Source: Arcobacter aquimarinus (GTDB lineage Bacteria; Campylobacterota; Campylobacteria; Campylobacterales; Arcobacteraceae). From it: a DNA stretch of 64,000 nucleotides. The stretch's first letter is position 1. The number at the start of each line of letters is the position of its first letter. Under the pieces are notes generated by a model. It ran no database searches. It saw only the letters and a list, made by a program, of their open reading frames with translations, and was not told where the DNA came from. The stretch spans positions 1,054,001 through 1,118,000 of the forward strand of contig NZ_CP030944.1 of assembly GCF_013177635.1 (NCBI RefSeq), read 5' to 3'. Shown here one piece after another: positions 15,123 to 22,872 of the stretch. The translations under genes and the position numbers were made by a program.

Positions 15123-16848
15123 GCATTTTATCAAAGTTATAAATATCTTCCCTAAATTGAAGTTTTTCATTTTCATCTACCCAAGCTGTAAGATAGATGA
15201 TATGAATAGGAATTTTGTTGTTTAAGCCAACTGATTTTTCACTTGTTTCTTTAAAAAACTCATCAGCTTTTTGTAAAGTTATATTTTTATCATCAGTTGC
15301 AATAAGATTCAATAACTCTTGAGGTTTAGAAAGTCTAATACAACCATGAGAATAAGCTCTTCTAGCATTTGCAAACAAAGATTTAGCAGGAGTATCATGT
15401 AAATAAACAGCATGTTTATTTGGGAACATAAATTTTACTTTTCCAAGAGGATTTTCATTGCTTGGTCCTTGAGTAAATCTAAAATTTGGAACAGATTCAA
15501 TATCTTGTAAAATTAAAGTTTCTATAACTTCTTTTGTTTCAATTTTTGAAGCATCTCTATCCCAACCTTGATAAATTTCTATGCCTTTTGTATCTAAATA
15601 ATTTGGATCTTTTAGAAGTTTTGGAAGAATCTCTTTTTTTGTAATACTTTCAGGAATATTCCAGTTCGGATTTAAAACAATATAAGACATTTTGTCTGAA
15701 AAGATTGGAGTAGGGTATTTTTTATCCCCAACTATTACAGCCATATTTAGTTTTATGTTATTGTTTTCTATAACTCTTAGTTTATACTCTGGAATATTTA
15801 CTAATAGATATTTTTCACCAAAATCTCTAGGAAGCCATCTCATTCTTTCAAGATTTAGTTTTATTTTATTTATTTTTTCTTTTGCACTCATATTTAAAAA
15901 ATTTTGAGTTTGAAGACCTACTATTCCATCGGCATAAAGTCCATGACTTTGTTGAAATGAGATAACAGCATTTTTCAAATCTTCATCAAAAATCTCTTCA
16001 CAAGAAATATTTTCTTCTGTTTGTATCTCTTGGTTTTGAATATTTGCATCCAATGAAGTTACATTTGTTGTTAAATTTTGTGCATCTATAATATTTTCAC
16101 AATTTATTGAGATATTTTCACTTTGCGCTAGTCTTTCTCTTAATGTTTTAACAATAGGAGATTTATCGCCAATTCTTAGAGTTTTAAAAGGTGGAAGTTT
16201 TATATAATCCCCATTTTGTGCTATTTGTTCTAGCTGTTTTATTGAATCCAATAATTTATTTGCATTTGGGAAATTGTAATCTAGTTGATTAAATGAAATA
16301 GATAAATCATTGTTTTTAGAAGCTTCTATAAGAAGTCTTTTTTTATCTTTTTCGATTTTATATCTATCCCATTGTGCTTTTATTTCGCTTTGTTTTTCTA
16401 AATCTTTTAATTTATTTTGAAAGGCTTTCCAGTTTATAGAGCCTTCAAGTAAATAAGAGCTATATTTATCATAAAGTTCTGTCAATAAAAAGTCAATTTC
16501 CAAAAGTTTTTCTTCAAAGTTTTCATCAAGATTATTTAGACTTTCCAGTTTATTTTCTATTTGTGTAATTTTTAATTTATCCAAATCATTTGATTTTAAA
16601 ACAGGGTCATTTTTGATTTTTTCTAAAAGTTGGATAGAAATATTTTTTATTTCATTGTTTTGTGTCCAAAAAGTTTGATAGTTGTTTTGTTTATAATATT
16701 CTGTAAGATTTTTTTTATTTGTAAAAGTTGGTTTATACTTTTGTAATAAATAGTCATTTATATTTGAGTTTTTACTCTCTAATAAATTTGCAATTAAGTA
16801 ACTATTTATAAAAAAAATAGAAACAACAATAAACTTAAGTCTATTCAT
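15103..16848 (-). CDS. L,D-transpeptidase (YcbB/LdtD type) with peptidoglycan-binding domain
   Basis: 581 residues. A signal peptide or anchor (residues 1-20) is followed by a helical scaffold domain (20-215). A peptidoglycan-binding repeat (215-330) ends with VISFQQSHGLYADGIVG. The YkuD catalytic domain (350-530) has the nucleophile in YSHGCIRL and the supporting His in VYLHDTPAKSLF. Such enzymes make 3-3 crosslinks or attach proteins to murein in the periplasm. The peptidoglycan-binding domain is interrupted by an insert of about 40 residues bounded by two cysteines (INCENII and ISCEEIF). The ATG has a GGAGAG site. It diverges from the permease gene at 16981. Confidence 0.9.
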   Translation of the reverse strand: MNRLKFIVVSIFFINSYLIANLLESKNSNINDYLLQKYKPTFTNKKNLTEYYKQNNYQTFWTQNNEIKNISIQLLEKIKNDPVLKSNDLDKLKITQIENKLESLNNLDENFEEKLLEIDFLLTELYDKYSSYLLEGSINWKAFQNKLKDLEKQSEIKAQWDRYKIEKDKKRLLIEASKNNDLSISFNQLDYNFPNANKLLDSIKQLEQIAQNGDYIKLPPFKTLRIGDKSPIVKTLRERLAQSENISINCENIIDAQNLTTNVTSLDANIQNQEIQTEENISCEEIFDEDLKNAVISFQQSHGLYADGIVGLQTQNFLNMSAKEKINKIKLNLERMRWLPRDFGEKYLLVNIPEYKLRVIENNNIKLNMAVIVGDKKYPTPIFSDKMSYIVLNPNWNIPESITKKEILPKLLKDPNYLDTKGIEIYQGWDRDASKIETKEVIETLILQDIESVPNFRFTQGPSNENPLGKVKFMFPNKHAVYLHDTPAKSLFANARRAYSHGCIRLSKPQELLNLIATDDKNITLQKADEFFKETSEKSVGLNNKIPIHIIYLTAWVDENEKLQFREDIYNFDKMQKELLF

Positions 16849-16980
16849 ATTTGGTCTCTCCGAATTTATGATTGTTTTTGAGAGCTTAAAATACCCAAAA
16901 AATGATTAAAATATAGTAATTTATATAGTTTTTTCTCTTTAATTTGCTACTATATCAATAAAAAAGTATAAAGGTAGATT

Positions 16981-18042
16981 TTGGAAAATATAATAAAAGA
17001 ATCAAATTTTGCAAAGGCATTTTATTTTTTTGGGTTTATGTTTTTAGTAATTTATGCACTAAATAGTTTAAGCTCTATTTTAACACCAATTGCAATAGCT
17101 ATTTTAATTTGGTTTTTGATAAATGCTTTAGCAACTCAAATAAAAAGAGTTCCATTTTTAAGTGAAAAAATAGGGAATATAATAGCAATTCCTTTATCTT
17201 TAATAATAATAATTTATTCAATGGTTGAAATAGGAAGTTTTATTGCTTCAAGTATGATGGAATTAAGTTCTACTATTTCTCAACTTGATGGAAAAGTAAA
17301 CTTATTGATTACAAAGCTTTCATCAATGACTTCTTTTGACTTTACAACTCCACTACAAAAGTTTTTTCAAGAATTCAGTCTTTCAAGTGTTATAAATAAA
17401 ATAATTGCTGCTTTTAGTTCTATTTTTAGTAATATCATTCAAATATTTTTATATGTTCTTTTTTTATTGATAGATCAACAGTTCTTTAATTCAAAACTAA
17501 ATGCACTTTTTCCTAAAAAAGAGACAAGAGAAAAAGCTAATCATATTTTAAACTCTATTTCAAAAGGTGTAAAAACATATATTTTTATCACTACAGTTAT
17601 TAGTTTGATTACTGGATTCTTAACATATTTGATTTGTGAAATGTTTTCACTTCAAGGTGCTGTTTTATGGGGATTTATTGCTTTTGTATTAAATTTTATA
17701 CCAACTATTGGAAGTATCATTGCTGTTTTAATTCCAGTGATTTTTGCACTTATTCAGTTTCCAGAACTTTCTGATGTTTTATTATTGAGTTTATGTTTAA
17801 TAATAATTCAATTTGTAATAGGGAATATTTTATATCCAAGACTTATGGGAAATAAATTAAATATTTCTCAATTTGTTGTTATTTTATCTTTGGTTATTTG
17901 GGGTGCGATGTGGGGAACAGTAGGAATGTTTTTATCAGTTCCTTTGATGATGATTTTGATGATTACTTTAGCACAATTTCATAGTACAAAAAATCTTGCT
18001 ATTTTAATTTCAGGAGATGGAAAGATTTTGGGAGAAAAATAG
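16981..18042 (+). CDS. AI-2E family transporter (UPF0118 permease)
   Basis: 353 residues with 7-8 hydrophobic segments. The family's conserved C-terminal pattern is present: WGFIAFVLNFIPTIGSIIA, GNILYPRLMGNKLNIS and VVILSLVIWGAMWGTVGMF. Family members include the proposed autoinducer-2 exporter TqsA and Na+/H+ antiporters. The substrate cannot be assigned. It starts at TTG with AAAGG six bases upstream. Its last codons are part of a 14-bp terminator stem shared with the convergent HugZ-like gene. Confidence 0.85.
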   Translation: MENIIKESNFAKAFYFFGFMFLVIYALNSLSSILTPIAIAILIWFLINALATQIKRVPFLSEKIGNIIAIPLSLIIIIYSMVEIGSFIASSMMELSSTISQLDGKVNLLITKLSSMTSFDFTTPLQKFFQEFSLSSVINKIIAAFSSIFSNIIQIFLYVLFLLIDQQFFNSKLNALFPKKETREKANHILNSISKGVKTYIFITTVISLITGFLTYLICEMFSLQGAVLWGFIAFVLNFIPTIGSIIAVLIPVIFALIQFPELSDVLLLSLCLIIIQFVIGNILYPRLMGNKLNISQFVVILSLVIWGAMWGTVGMFLSVPLMMILMITLAQFHSTKNLAILISGDGKILGEK

Positions 18043-18063
18043 AGTTAATCTCTATTTTTCTCC
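18031..18063. terminator. Bidirectional terminator with both stop codons in the stem
   Basis: A perfect 14-bp stem, GGAGAAAAATAGAG pairing with CTCTATTTTTCTCC around a 5-base loop. The permease stop (18040-18042) and the HugZ-like stop (18052-18054) both lie in the stem. Confidence 0.85.
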
Positions 18064-18552
18064 ATGCCCTGTGTGTGGAAGATTTGTTCTTTCTACAAAA
18101 ACTTCAAAGTTTTCGCCACCTAAATTATAGGCTTTTCCAAAACCAAAAACAGCTTCTCCATAAAAAGGTGTAAATTCAAAAAGATAGAAATCTTTCATTT
18201 TATAAAGCATATCTATCATCTCTTTTCCAAATTTTTCTCTAAATTGTTCAAGTATCTCTTCTTCTTGTTTTGTATTTTGCTCCAATTTTTTTGTATCACA
18301 TTGAATAGAAACTCTTTTTTTTCCAAAGATGTTTTTACAATCCTTTTCATCTTCACAAAAGAAAATAGAAGCTTTTGAGTTTAAACTCAAATTTGAAGAG
18401 TGTTTTGCCATCAAAGACAGATAAACATAATATTTGTGTTTGTATTTTACAAATGGAGCATAAGATGAAAAAGGAAAACCTTTTTCATCAAGCGAAGCTA
18501 TCGTAAGACTTTTTAAAGGCTCTAAAAATTCATTTAAATTTTCTGTTATCAT
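18052..18552 (-). CDS. HugZ-like haem-utilisation protein (PNPOx fold)
   Basis: About 166 residues. The split-barrel flavin-type fold is recognisable from LTIASLDEKGFPFSSYAPFV and YVYLSLMAKHSSNL. HugZ-type features follow: FGFGKAYNLGG and a His-rich C-terminal tail (LPHTGHGEK), where HugZ of Helicobacter carries its haem ligand. The family degrades haem for iron supply. The chosen ATG (18552) overlaps the stop of the upstream ATPase gene as ATGA and has GGAAAG upstream. An earlier ATG at 18567 would add only five residues. No haem transporter is nearby. Confidence 0.75.
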   Translation of the reverse strand: MITENLNEFLEPLKSLTIASLDEKGFPFSSYAPFVKYKHKYYVYLSLMAKHSSNLSLNSKASIFFCEDEKDCKNIFGKKRVSIQCDTKKLEQNTKQEEEILEQFREKFGKEMIDMLYKMKDFYLFEFTPFYGEAVFGFGKAYNLGGENFEVFVERTNLPHTGHGEK

Positions 18553-20909
18553 AATTGTTCTTTCCATAATAATTCTAATTTTATATTGTAAATATCACTT
18601 CTTTTTGGTTTGATAAAAATCTCTTCAACAGGATAGTTTGAACTTAGATTTGAAGAGTTGATTTTCTCAATCTCATTTTCAAGTAAAGTTTTAAGACTCT
18701 CTTTTTGCTCTTGTAGTTGATTTATTTCATTTTCTACTTGCTTTACATCATTTTTTTCTTTTAAGATTTTTGTAGCACCTTTTGCACTAGTTGCTACTTT
18801 TCCAATAGTTGTTGCTGTTGATGACCTACCAAAAAAAGCTCCTAAAATAGAAGTTCCTATAGCGATTATAGTATCTGTTGTAGTAGATGTTGCTTGTTGT
18901 TGTTCCCTTTGAAGTTTTTCATATAAAGAGTTTAGTTTTTTTTCAAAAGAGTCATTCTCTTTTTTGAATCTTTCTTGAAGTTTTTCAACTTCTAAATCAA
19001 TTTTTTCATTTAGTCTATCTTGTAGTCTAATTTTAAAATCACTTAAACTCTCATCTTGTTTTGAAGTAATTTTTAAAGCATCATTTTTGTACAAGGTAAG
19101 TTTTGAATTTCTATAAACATAATCAGCAAAACTTTTTTCTATTGATTTTAATTCCCTTTCATTTTGAATAAAACTTGGAATTTCATAATAAAAAGAGTTT
19201 GCTTTCTCTTTTGTATCATAAAAATTTGATTCAAGTTCTTCTTTTTCATCAAAATTTATCTCTTTTATTGTTTCATCTAAATAGATTTTAAAACTTTCAT
19301 TAGTTTTTAAATCTATATCTTTACTTGCATTTACATAGTGAATATCACAAGAACAAATCAAATAAGGTTGTAAATAATAAGCACTATTTTGAGATGAATA
19401 GTGATATTTCTGAGATAAATTATTTGGAATAATAGGTTTTGGAATACTTTTTTCTATGTTTATTAAAGTGTGGCTTTCTTCATTTTTTTGTTCTTTTTTT
19501 GATGAAGAGTTTAATTTTTCAGCCATTAGTTTTTTTATTCCCTCTTTAGGAATCGGACCTTTTAAGTATGATAAAGCCCATCTTGTTTGAAATAGTTTTA
19601 TTCCATCTTCATTTATGTTTTTAAGAATAAAATTTCTTTTTTCTAAATTTGATAGAAGATTCATAATCTCATTTTTATCTAAATTCCCTTCATTTGTAGA
19701 ACTTAATCCATCAATTACTTTTTCTTTATCTTGTTTAGTTTGAAGTCGTCCTATAAACCAAGTTCCAATATTTGCTAAACCTTTATAATCTATATCAACT
19801 GGATTTTGAGTAGATAAAATAATTCCAATTCCAAAACTTCTTGCTTGTTTTAAAAGTGTAAGCATCGGTAATTTTGATGGAGGATTTGAATTTGGTGGAA
19901 AATATCCAAAAATTTCATCCATATAAAGTAGGGCTTTAAGCGAAGTAGTTCCCTCTTGTCTTCTCATCCAAGAAACCATTTGATTTAATAAAAGTGAAAC
20001 AAAAAACATTCTTTGAGAATCGTTTAGATGAGCGATTGAAAAAATAGAAACTTTTGCTTTTCCTGATTCATCATAAAGTAGATTTGAAATATCTAAAGTT
20101 TCTCCTTCTATCCAAGTTTTAAAAGCTGGATTTGCAATAATTGTATTCAGTTTAAGGGCAAGTTTTAGTCTATCTGCTTGAGCAAAAAATGTCTCTAAAT
20201 CAAAGATTCCTATTTTTGAAAAAGGAGGAGTTACAATCAAAGTAATTAATTCTTCAAGACTTAAATCTTTTCCTTCTAAAAAATAGTTCATAAAGATTGA
20301 AGAGATTAAAATAGACTCTTTTGATGAAGAATCATTTTTTTCATCAATCAAAGATAAAATAGATGAAACTGTAGAGTTTATCAAAGAAACTAATAAATCA
20401 TTATCTTCTAAAACTTCTTTTGAAGGTGCTTTAAAAGATGACAAAATAGAGATTTGAACTCCTGCGTTACTTCCTGGAGTATAAATAGTAAAATCAGCAG
20501 AGTTTTTTAGTTTTTCAACTCTATTTGCACTTTGAAAATCTTTTTCAAGTCCATTTTTCCATAAATCAGCAGTTTTTTGTGCAAAATCTTTTACATTTAA
20601 ACCATTGTTTATTGCATCTTGTTCTTCAATCCAAGGTTCAAAATCACTTCCATTTAGATTTGGAAAAGTAAGAAGTAGATTTGTCATATCACCTTTAGGG
20701 TCAATAATTATTGAAGGAATATTATCAATAGCAGCTTCTTCTAAAAGTGAAATACCAAGTCCTGTTTTTCCACTTCCTGTCATACCAATAATAGCAGCAT
20801 GAGTTAGTAAATCTTTATTTTTATAAACCAAAGGAACATAGTTTTCATTTATCTTTTCTTTTCCAATATAAAAAAGTTTTAATTTTTCATAATCAAAAGT
20901 ATTACTCAT
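18549..20909 (-). CDS. HerA/DUF87-type ATPase with coiled coil and glycine-rich segment
   Basis: 786 residues. Residues 35-430 form a HerA-like hexameric ATPase core: Walker A IGMTGSGKTGLG, IIIDPKGDMTNL, Walker B LLYMDEIFGYFPP, and the arginine-finger region GTWFIGRLQTKQDKEKV. Residues 560-786 are mostly coiled coil. A Gly/Ala/Ser-rich stretch near 690 (IIAIGTSILGAFFGRSSTA) interrupts it. The family pumps DNA or remodels chromosomes; some members sit in defence loci paired with a nuclease. No nuclease is adjacent here: the neighbours are a CNNM gene (8-base overlap upstream) and the HugZ-like gene downstream. The role is open. Confidence 0.75.
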   Translation of the reverse strand: MSNTFDYEKLKLFYIGKEKINENYVPLVYKNKDLLTHAAIIGMTGSGKTGLGISLLEEAAIDNIPSIIIDPKGDMTNLLLTFPNLNGSDFEPWIEEQDAINNGLNVKDFAQKTADLWKNGLEKDFQSANRVEKLKNSADFTIYTPGSNAGVQISILSSFKAPSKEVLEDNDLLVSLINSTVSSILSLIDEKNDSSSKESILISSIFMNYFLEGKDLSLEELITLIVTPPFSKIGIFDLETFFAQADRLKLALKLNTIIANPAFKTWIEGETLDISNLLYDESGKAKVSIFSIAHLNDSQRMFFVSLLLNQMVSWMRRQEGTTSLKALLYMDEIFGYFPPNSNPPSKLPMLTLLKQARSFGIGIILSTQNPVDIDYKGLANIGTWFIGRLQTKQDKEKVIDGLSSTNEGNLDKNEIMNLLSNLEKRNFILKNINEDGIKLFQTRWALSYLKGPIPKEGIKKLMAEKLNSSSKKEQKNEESHTLINIEKSIPKPIIPNNLSQKYHYSSQNSAYYLQPYLICSCDIHYVNASKDIDLKTNESFKIYLDETIKEINFDEKEELESNFYDTKEKANSFYYEIPSFIQNERELKSIEKSFADYVYRNSKLTLYKNDALKITSKQDESLSDFKIRLQDRLNEKIDLEVEKLQERFKKENDSFEKKLNSLYEKLQREQQQATSTTTDTIIAIGTSILGAFFGRSSTATTIGKVATSAKGATKILKEKNDVKQVENEINQLQEQKESLKTLLENEIEKINSSNLSSNYPVEEIFIKPKRSDIYNIKLELLWKEQL

Positions 20910-21960
20910 TTGTTAAATCCTCTATTTTAGATTTTTCTTTTCTTTTTGCTTTCATTTTATTTAAAGCAAGTTTTCTCATATCAGCAGTAGTGTCTAGTTC
21001 ATCCATAATTTCAAGTCCTAATATAGTTTCTAAACAATCTTCTAAAGTTACAATACCTTCTGTTTGGTTATAAGAATCATGAACTATAAACATATGTTCC
21101 TTTTTTTGAATAAAAAGTTTTAAAGCTTTTGCCACATGAATATTCTCATGTAGCGAAAATACTGGTTTCATAATATCTTCAAGGGTTTTATTGCTTTCTG
21201 TTAATTCTTGTTTAAAAATTTTTTTACTTAAAACTATTCCTACAATATTATCTATACTATCTTCATAAATAGGAATTCTTGAAAATTTAAAAGTTCTTTT
21301 ATCTTCAATAATATCTTTAAGTAGAGTACTTTTTTCAACTGCATAAACAACTGATCTTGGAGTTAATATATCTTTTAATCTAACATTATTAAGTTTTAGA
21401 GTATTTTCAATTATTTGAGATTCAAAATCTCCAATAACCCCTTCTTCTTCACTTAATAAAGTTGATTGAATTAACTCTTCTCTTGAAATTGTATCACAAC
21501 TCTCTTTTCCAATTTTTTTTGTAATAAATTGAGTTATTAAAATAATTGGATAAGTGATAAAAATGAAAATATTTATAATTCTTGCAGCTAATGGTGCTAA
21601 TTGTTTCCAATAAATTGCACCTATAGTTTTTGGAATTATTTCAGCAAAAAACAAAATCATAAAAGTAAGAATTATAGAAATTATCATAACTAAAGTGCTA
21701 TTTGATTCAAAAACAGTTTGTGCTTGTACTCCAATTGCAGTTGCGCCTAAAGTATTAGCAATAGTATTTAAAATAAGGATAGAAGCGATAGATTTATCTA
21801 TATCCGTTTTTAATTTTTTTAGTAAACTTCCTAAGTAAGGTTGATTTTTTTCTAACACTGAAATATAAGTAATATTTGTGGATAATAAAACAGATTCTAA
21901 AACAGAACATAAAAACGAAGTTCCAATAACAAGAACAAATAGAAAGATTAAAATTTCCAT
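20902..21960 (-). CDS. CNNM/CorC-family transporter, second paralogue
   Basis: 352 residues, clearly paralogous to the gene at 13997: SVLESVLLSTNITYISVL in the first membrane segment, AEIIPKTIGAIYWKQL, then a CBS pair (LTPRSVVYAVEKS; FSRIPIYEDSIDNIVGIV; GIVTLEDCLETILGLE). It is presumed to move or sense Mg2+ or Co2+. The C-terminus ends in a basic stretch (KMKAKRKEKSK). It overlaps the downstream ATPase gene by 8 bases. A candidate leader ORF reads into its first codons from 22007. The weak GTGAG upstream of its ATG fits coupled translation. Confidence 0.85.
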   Translation of the reverse strand: MEILIFLFVLVIGTSFLCSVLESVLLSTNITYISVLEKNQPYLGSLLKKLKTDIDKSIASILILNTIANTLGATAIGVQAQTVFESNSTLVMIISIILTFMILFFAEIIPKTIGAIYWKQLAPLAARIINIFIFITYPIILITQFITKKIGKESCDTISREELIQSTLLSEEEGVIGDFESQIIENTLKLNNVRLKDILTPRSVVYAVEKSTLLKDIIEDKRTFKFSRIPIYEDSIDNIVGIVLSKKIFKQELTESNKTLEDIMKPVFSLHENIHVAKALKLFIQKKEHMFIVHDSYNQTEGIVTLEDCLETILGLEIMDELDTTADMRKLALNKMKAKRKEKSKIEDLTNE

Positions 21961-22007
21961 TTCATCTCACTTTTTATAAGAATTTGACTATGGGAATGAA
22001 CTTCCAA
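21948..22007 (-). CDS. Candidate leader peptide (19 aa) overlapping the second CNNM start
   Basis: On the minus strand, a strong GGAG six bases before TTG (22007) opens a 19-codon frame (EVHSHSQILIKSEMKWKF after the start). It ends nine bases inside the transporter gene, out of frame with it. This position mirrors the leader ORF of the first CNNM gene, although the peptides are not clearly related. It is short with a TTG start, so the call is tentative. Confidence 0.35.
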   Translation of the reverse strand: MEVHSHSQILIKSEMKWKF

Positions 22008-22098
22008 AAAATACTCCTTTTTTGTGTAACATAAATTAAACAAATAATATCTAAATATACTTAATAATAAAGTTTCTTAAAAAACAAAATTTTTATAG

Positions 22099-22104
22099 TA
22101 TAAT
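22099..22104 (+). promoter_or_regulatory. -10 box for the FlaG-like gene
   Basis: A consensus TATAAT about 36 bases before the ATG at 22140, which itself has a strong AAAGGAG ribosome site. No clear -35 element is visible. Confidence 0.5.
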
Positions 22105-22139
22105 ATTAGATATAAAAACTTTTATAAAAGGAGTTTATT

Positions 22140-22505
22140 ATGGAATATGGATTAATACCAAAAATTGACCAATTTAGTGATAATAAAGCCTTAGAGTTAC
22201 AAAGAGTTCAAGCCTCTTCAAATTCATCAGAAGTGAAAACAAAAGAGAGTTTAGAACAGGTTCAACAACAGGCTATATCAAAAGCAAAAGAAGCATCAGA
22301 AGTTAAAGATATAAAAAATGAACAGACTTCTTCTAATAAATATGAAGTTGTTTTATCAAATACAAATTTTGGATATAACGATTCTTCTAAAGATTTTTAT
22401 GTAAAAGTGGAAAGAGGGAATATTGAAAACCAATATCCAACAGAAGAGATGATGAAAATGAAAGCTTATATGTTAAGTTTAAGTGAGCAAATTACAGCAT
22501 CTTAA
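22140..22505 (+). CDS. FlaG-like protein (tentative)
   Basis: 121 residues. The first 65 are a polar, Ser/Gln/Lys-rich, probably unstructured region. Residues 66-121 form a compact domain: VLSNTNFGYNDSSKDFYVKV followed by QYPTEEMMKMKAYM. This resembles the flagellar FlaG domain, where a short two-strand unit is followed by an I/Y-P-x-E-E-x-x-K helix. In Campylobacter, FlaG limits filament length. No flagellar gene is adjacent, so the assignment rests on the domain pattern alone. Confidence 0.45.
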   Translation: MEYGLIPKIDQFSDNKALELQRVQASSNSSEVKTKESLEQVQQQAISKAKEASEVKDIKNEQTSSNKYEVVLSNTNFGYNDSSKDFYVKVERGNIENQYPTEEMMKMKAYMLSLSEQITAS

Positions 22506-22507
22506 AA

Positions 22508-22542
22508 GAGGTGATATAAGTATAAAAAACTTATATCATCTT
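22508..22542. terminator. Bidirectional terminator
   Basis: GAGGTGATATAAGT pairs with ACTTATATCATCTT (two G-U pairs) around a 7-base A-rich loop, immediately after the FlaG-like stop. It overlaps the stop of the convergent DUF309-like gene. Confidence 0.75.
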
Positions 22543-22872
22543 ATTTAGTTTTATTAAAAACTCTTTTGCTTCGTAGTATTTTTCTTTTTCTTCAAAATCT
22601 ACCTCTTCTAAAAGAGGAATGTATTTTTCAAAAGCTAACCAAACTTTTTTGTGTCCTTCTTCTTTTTTCTTAATATGAAAAAGAGCAAGTGCAGTTGCTC
22701 CATTTATTAAACCTTTTAAAACAAGGGCTTTGTTTATTTCACCTTGTTTTTTATAGTAGTTCCAATCATCTTCAAGTAATTCGTGAGCTTCTACAAAATA
22801 ACCATTTTTTATTGCAAAAATAAATCTATCAATAGCTGTTTTTTGATTGAAAATATTATAATCTATTTTCAT
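22531..22872 (-). CDS. DUF309-family protein
   Basis: 113 residues, all helical. It carries the DUF309 signature NGYFVEAHELLEDDW near residue 20 and LKGLINGATALALFHIKKK near residue 55. Its function is unknown; the conserved acidic and His residues suggest a small helical bundle. The ATG overlaps the stop of uvrA by 4 bases, so the two are translated from one message. No link to DNA repair is known to me. Confidence 0.7.
   Translation of the reverse strand: MKIDYNIFNQKTAIDRFIFAIKNGYFVEAHELLEDDWNYYKKQGEINKALVLKGLINGATALALFHIKKKEEGHKKVWLAFEKYIPLLEEVDFEEKEKYYEAKEFLIKLNKMI

Noticed and set aside
16981-18042. Naming the permease as an autoinducer-2 exporter
   Set aside because: The family includes antiporters and proteins of unknown substrate; no quorum-sensing gene is adjacent.
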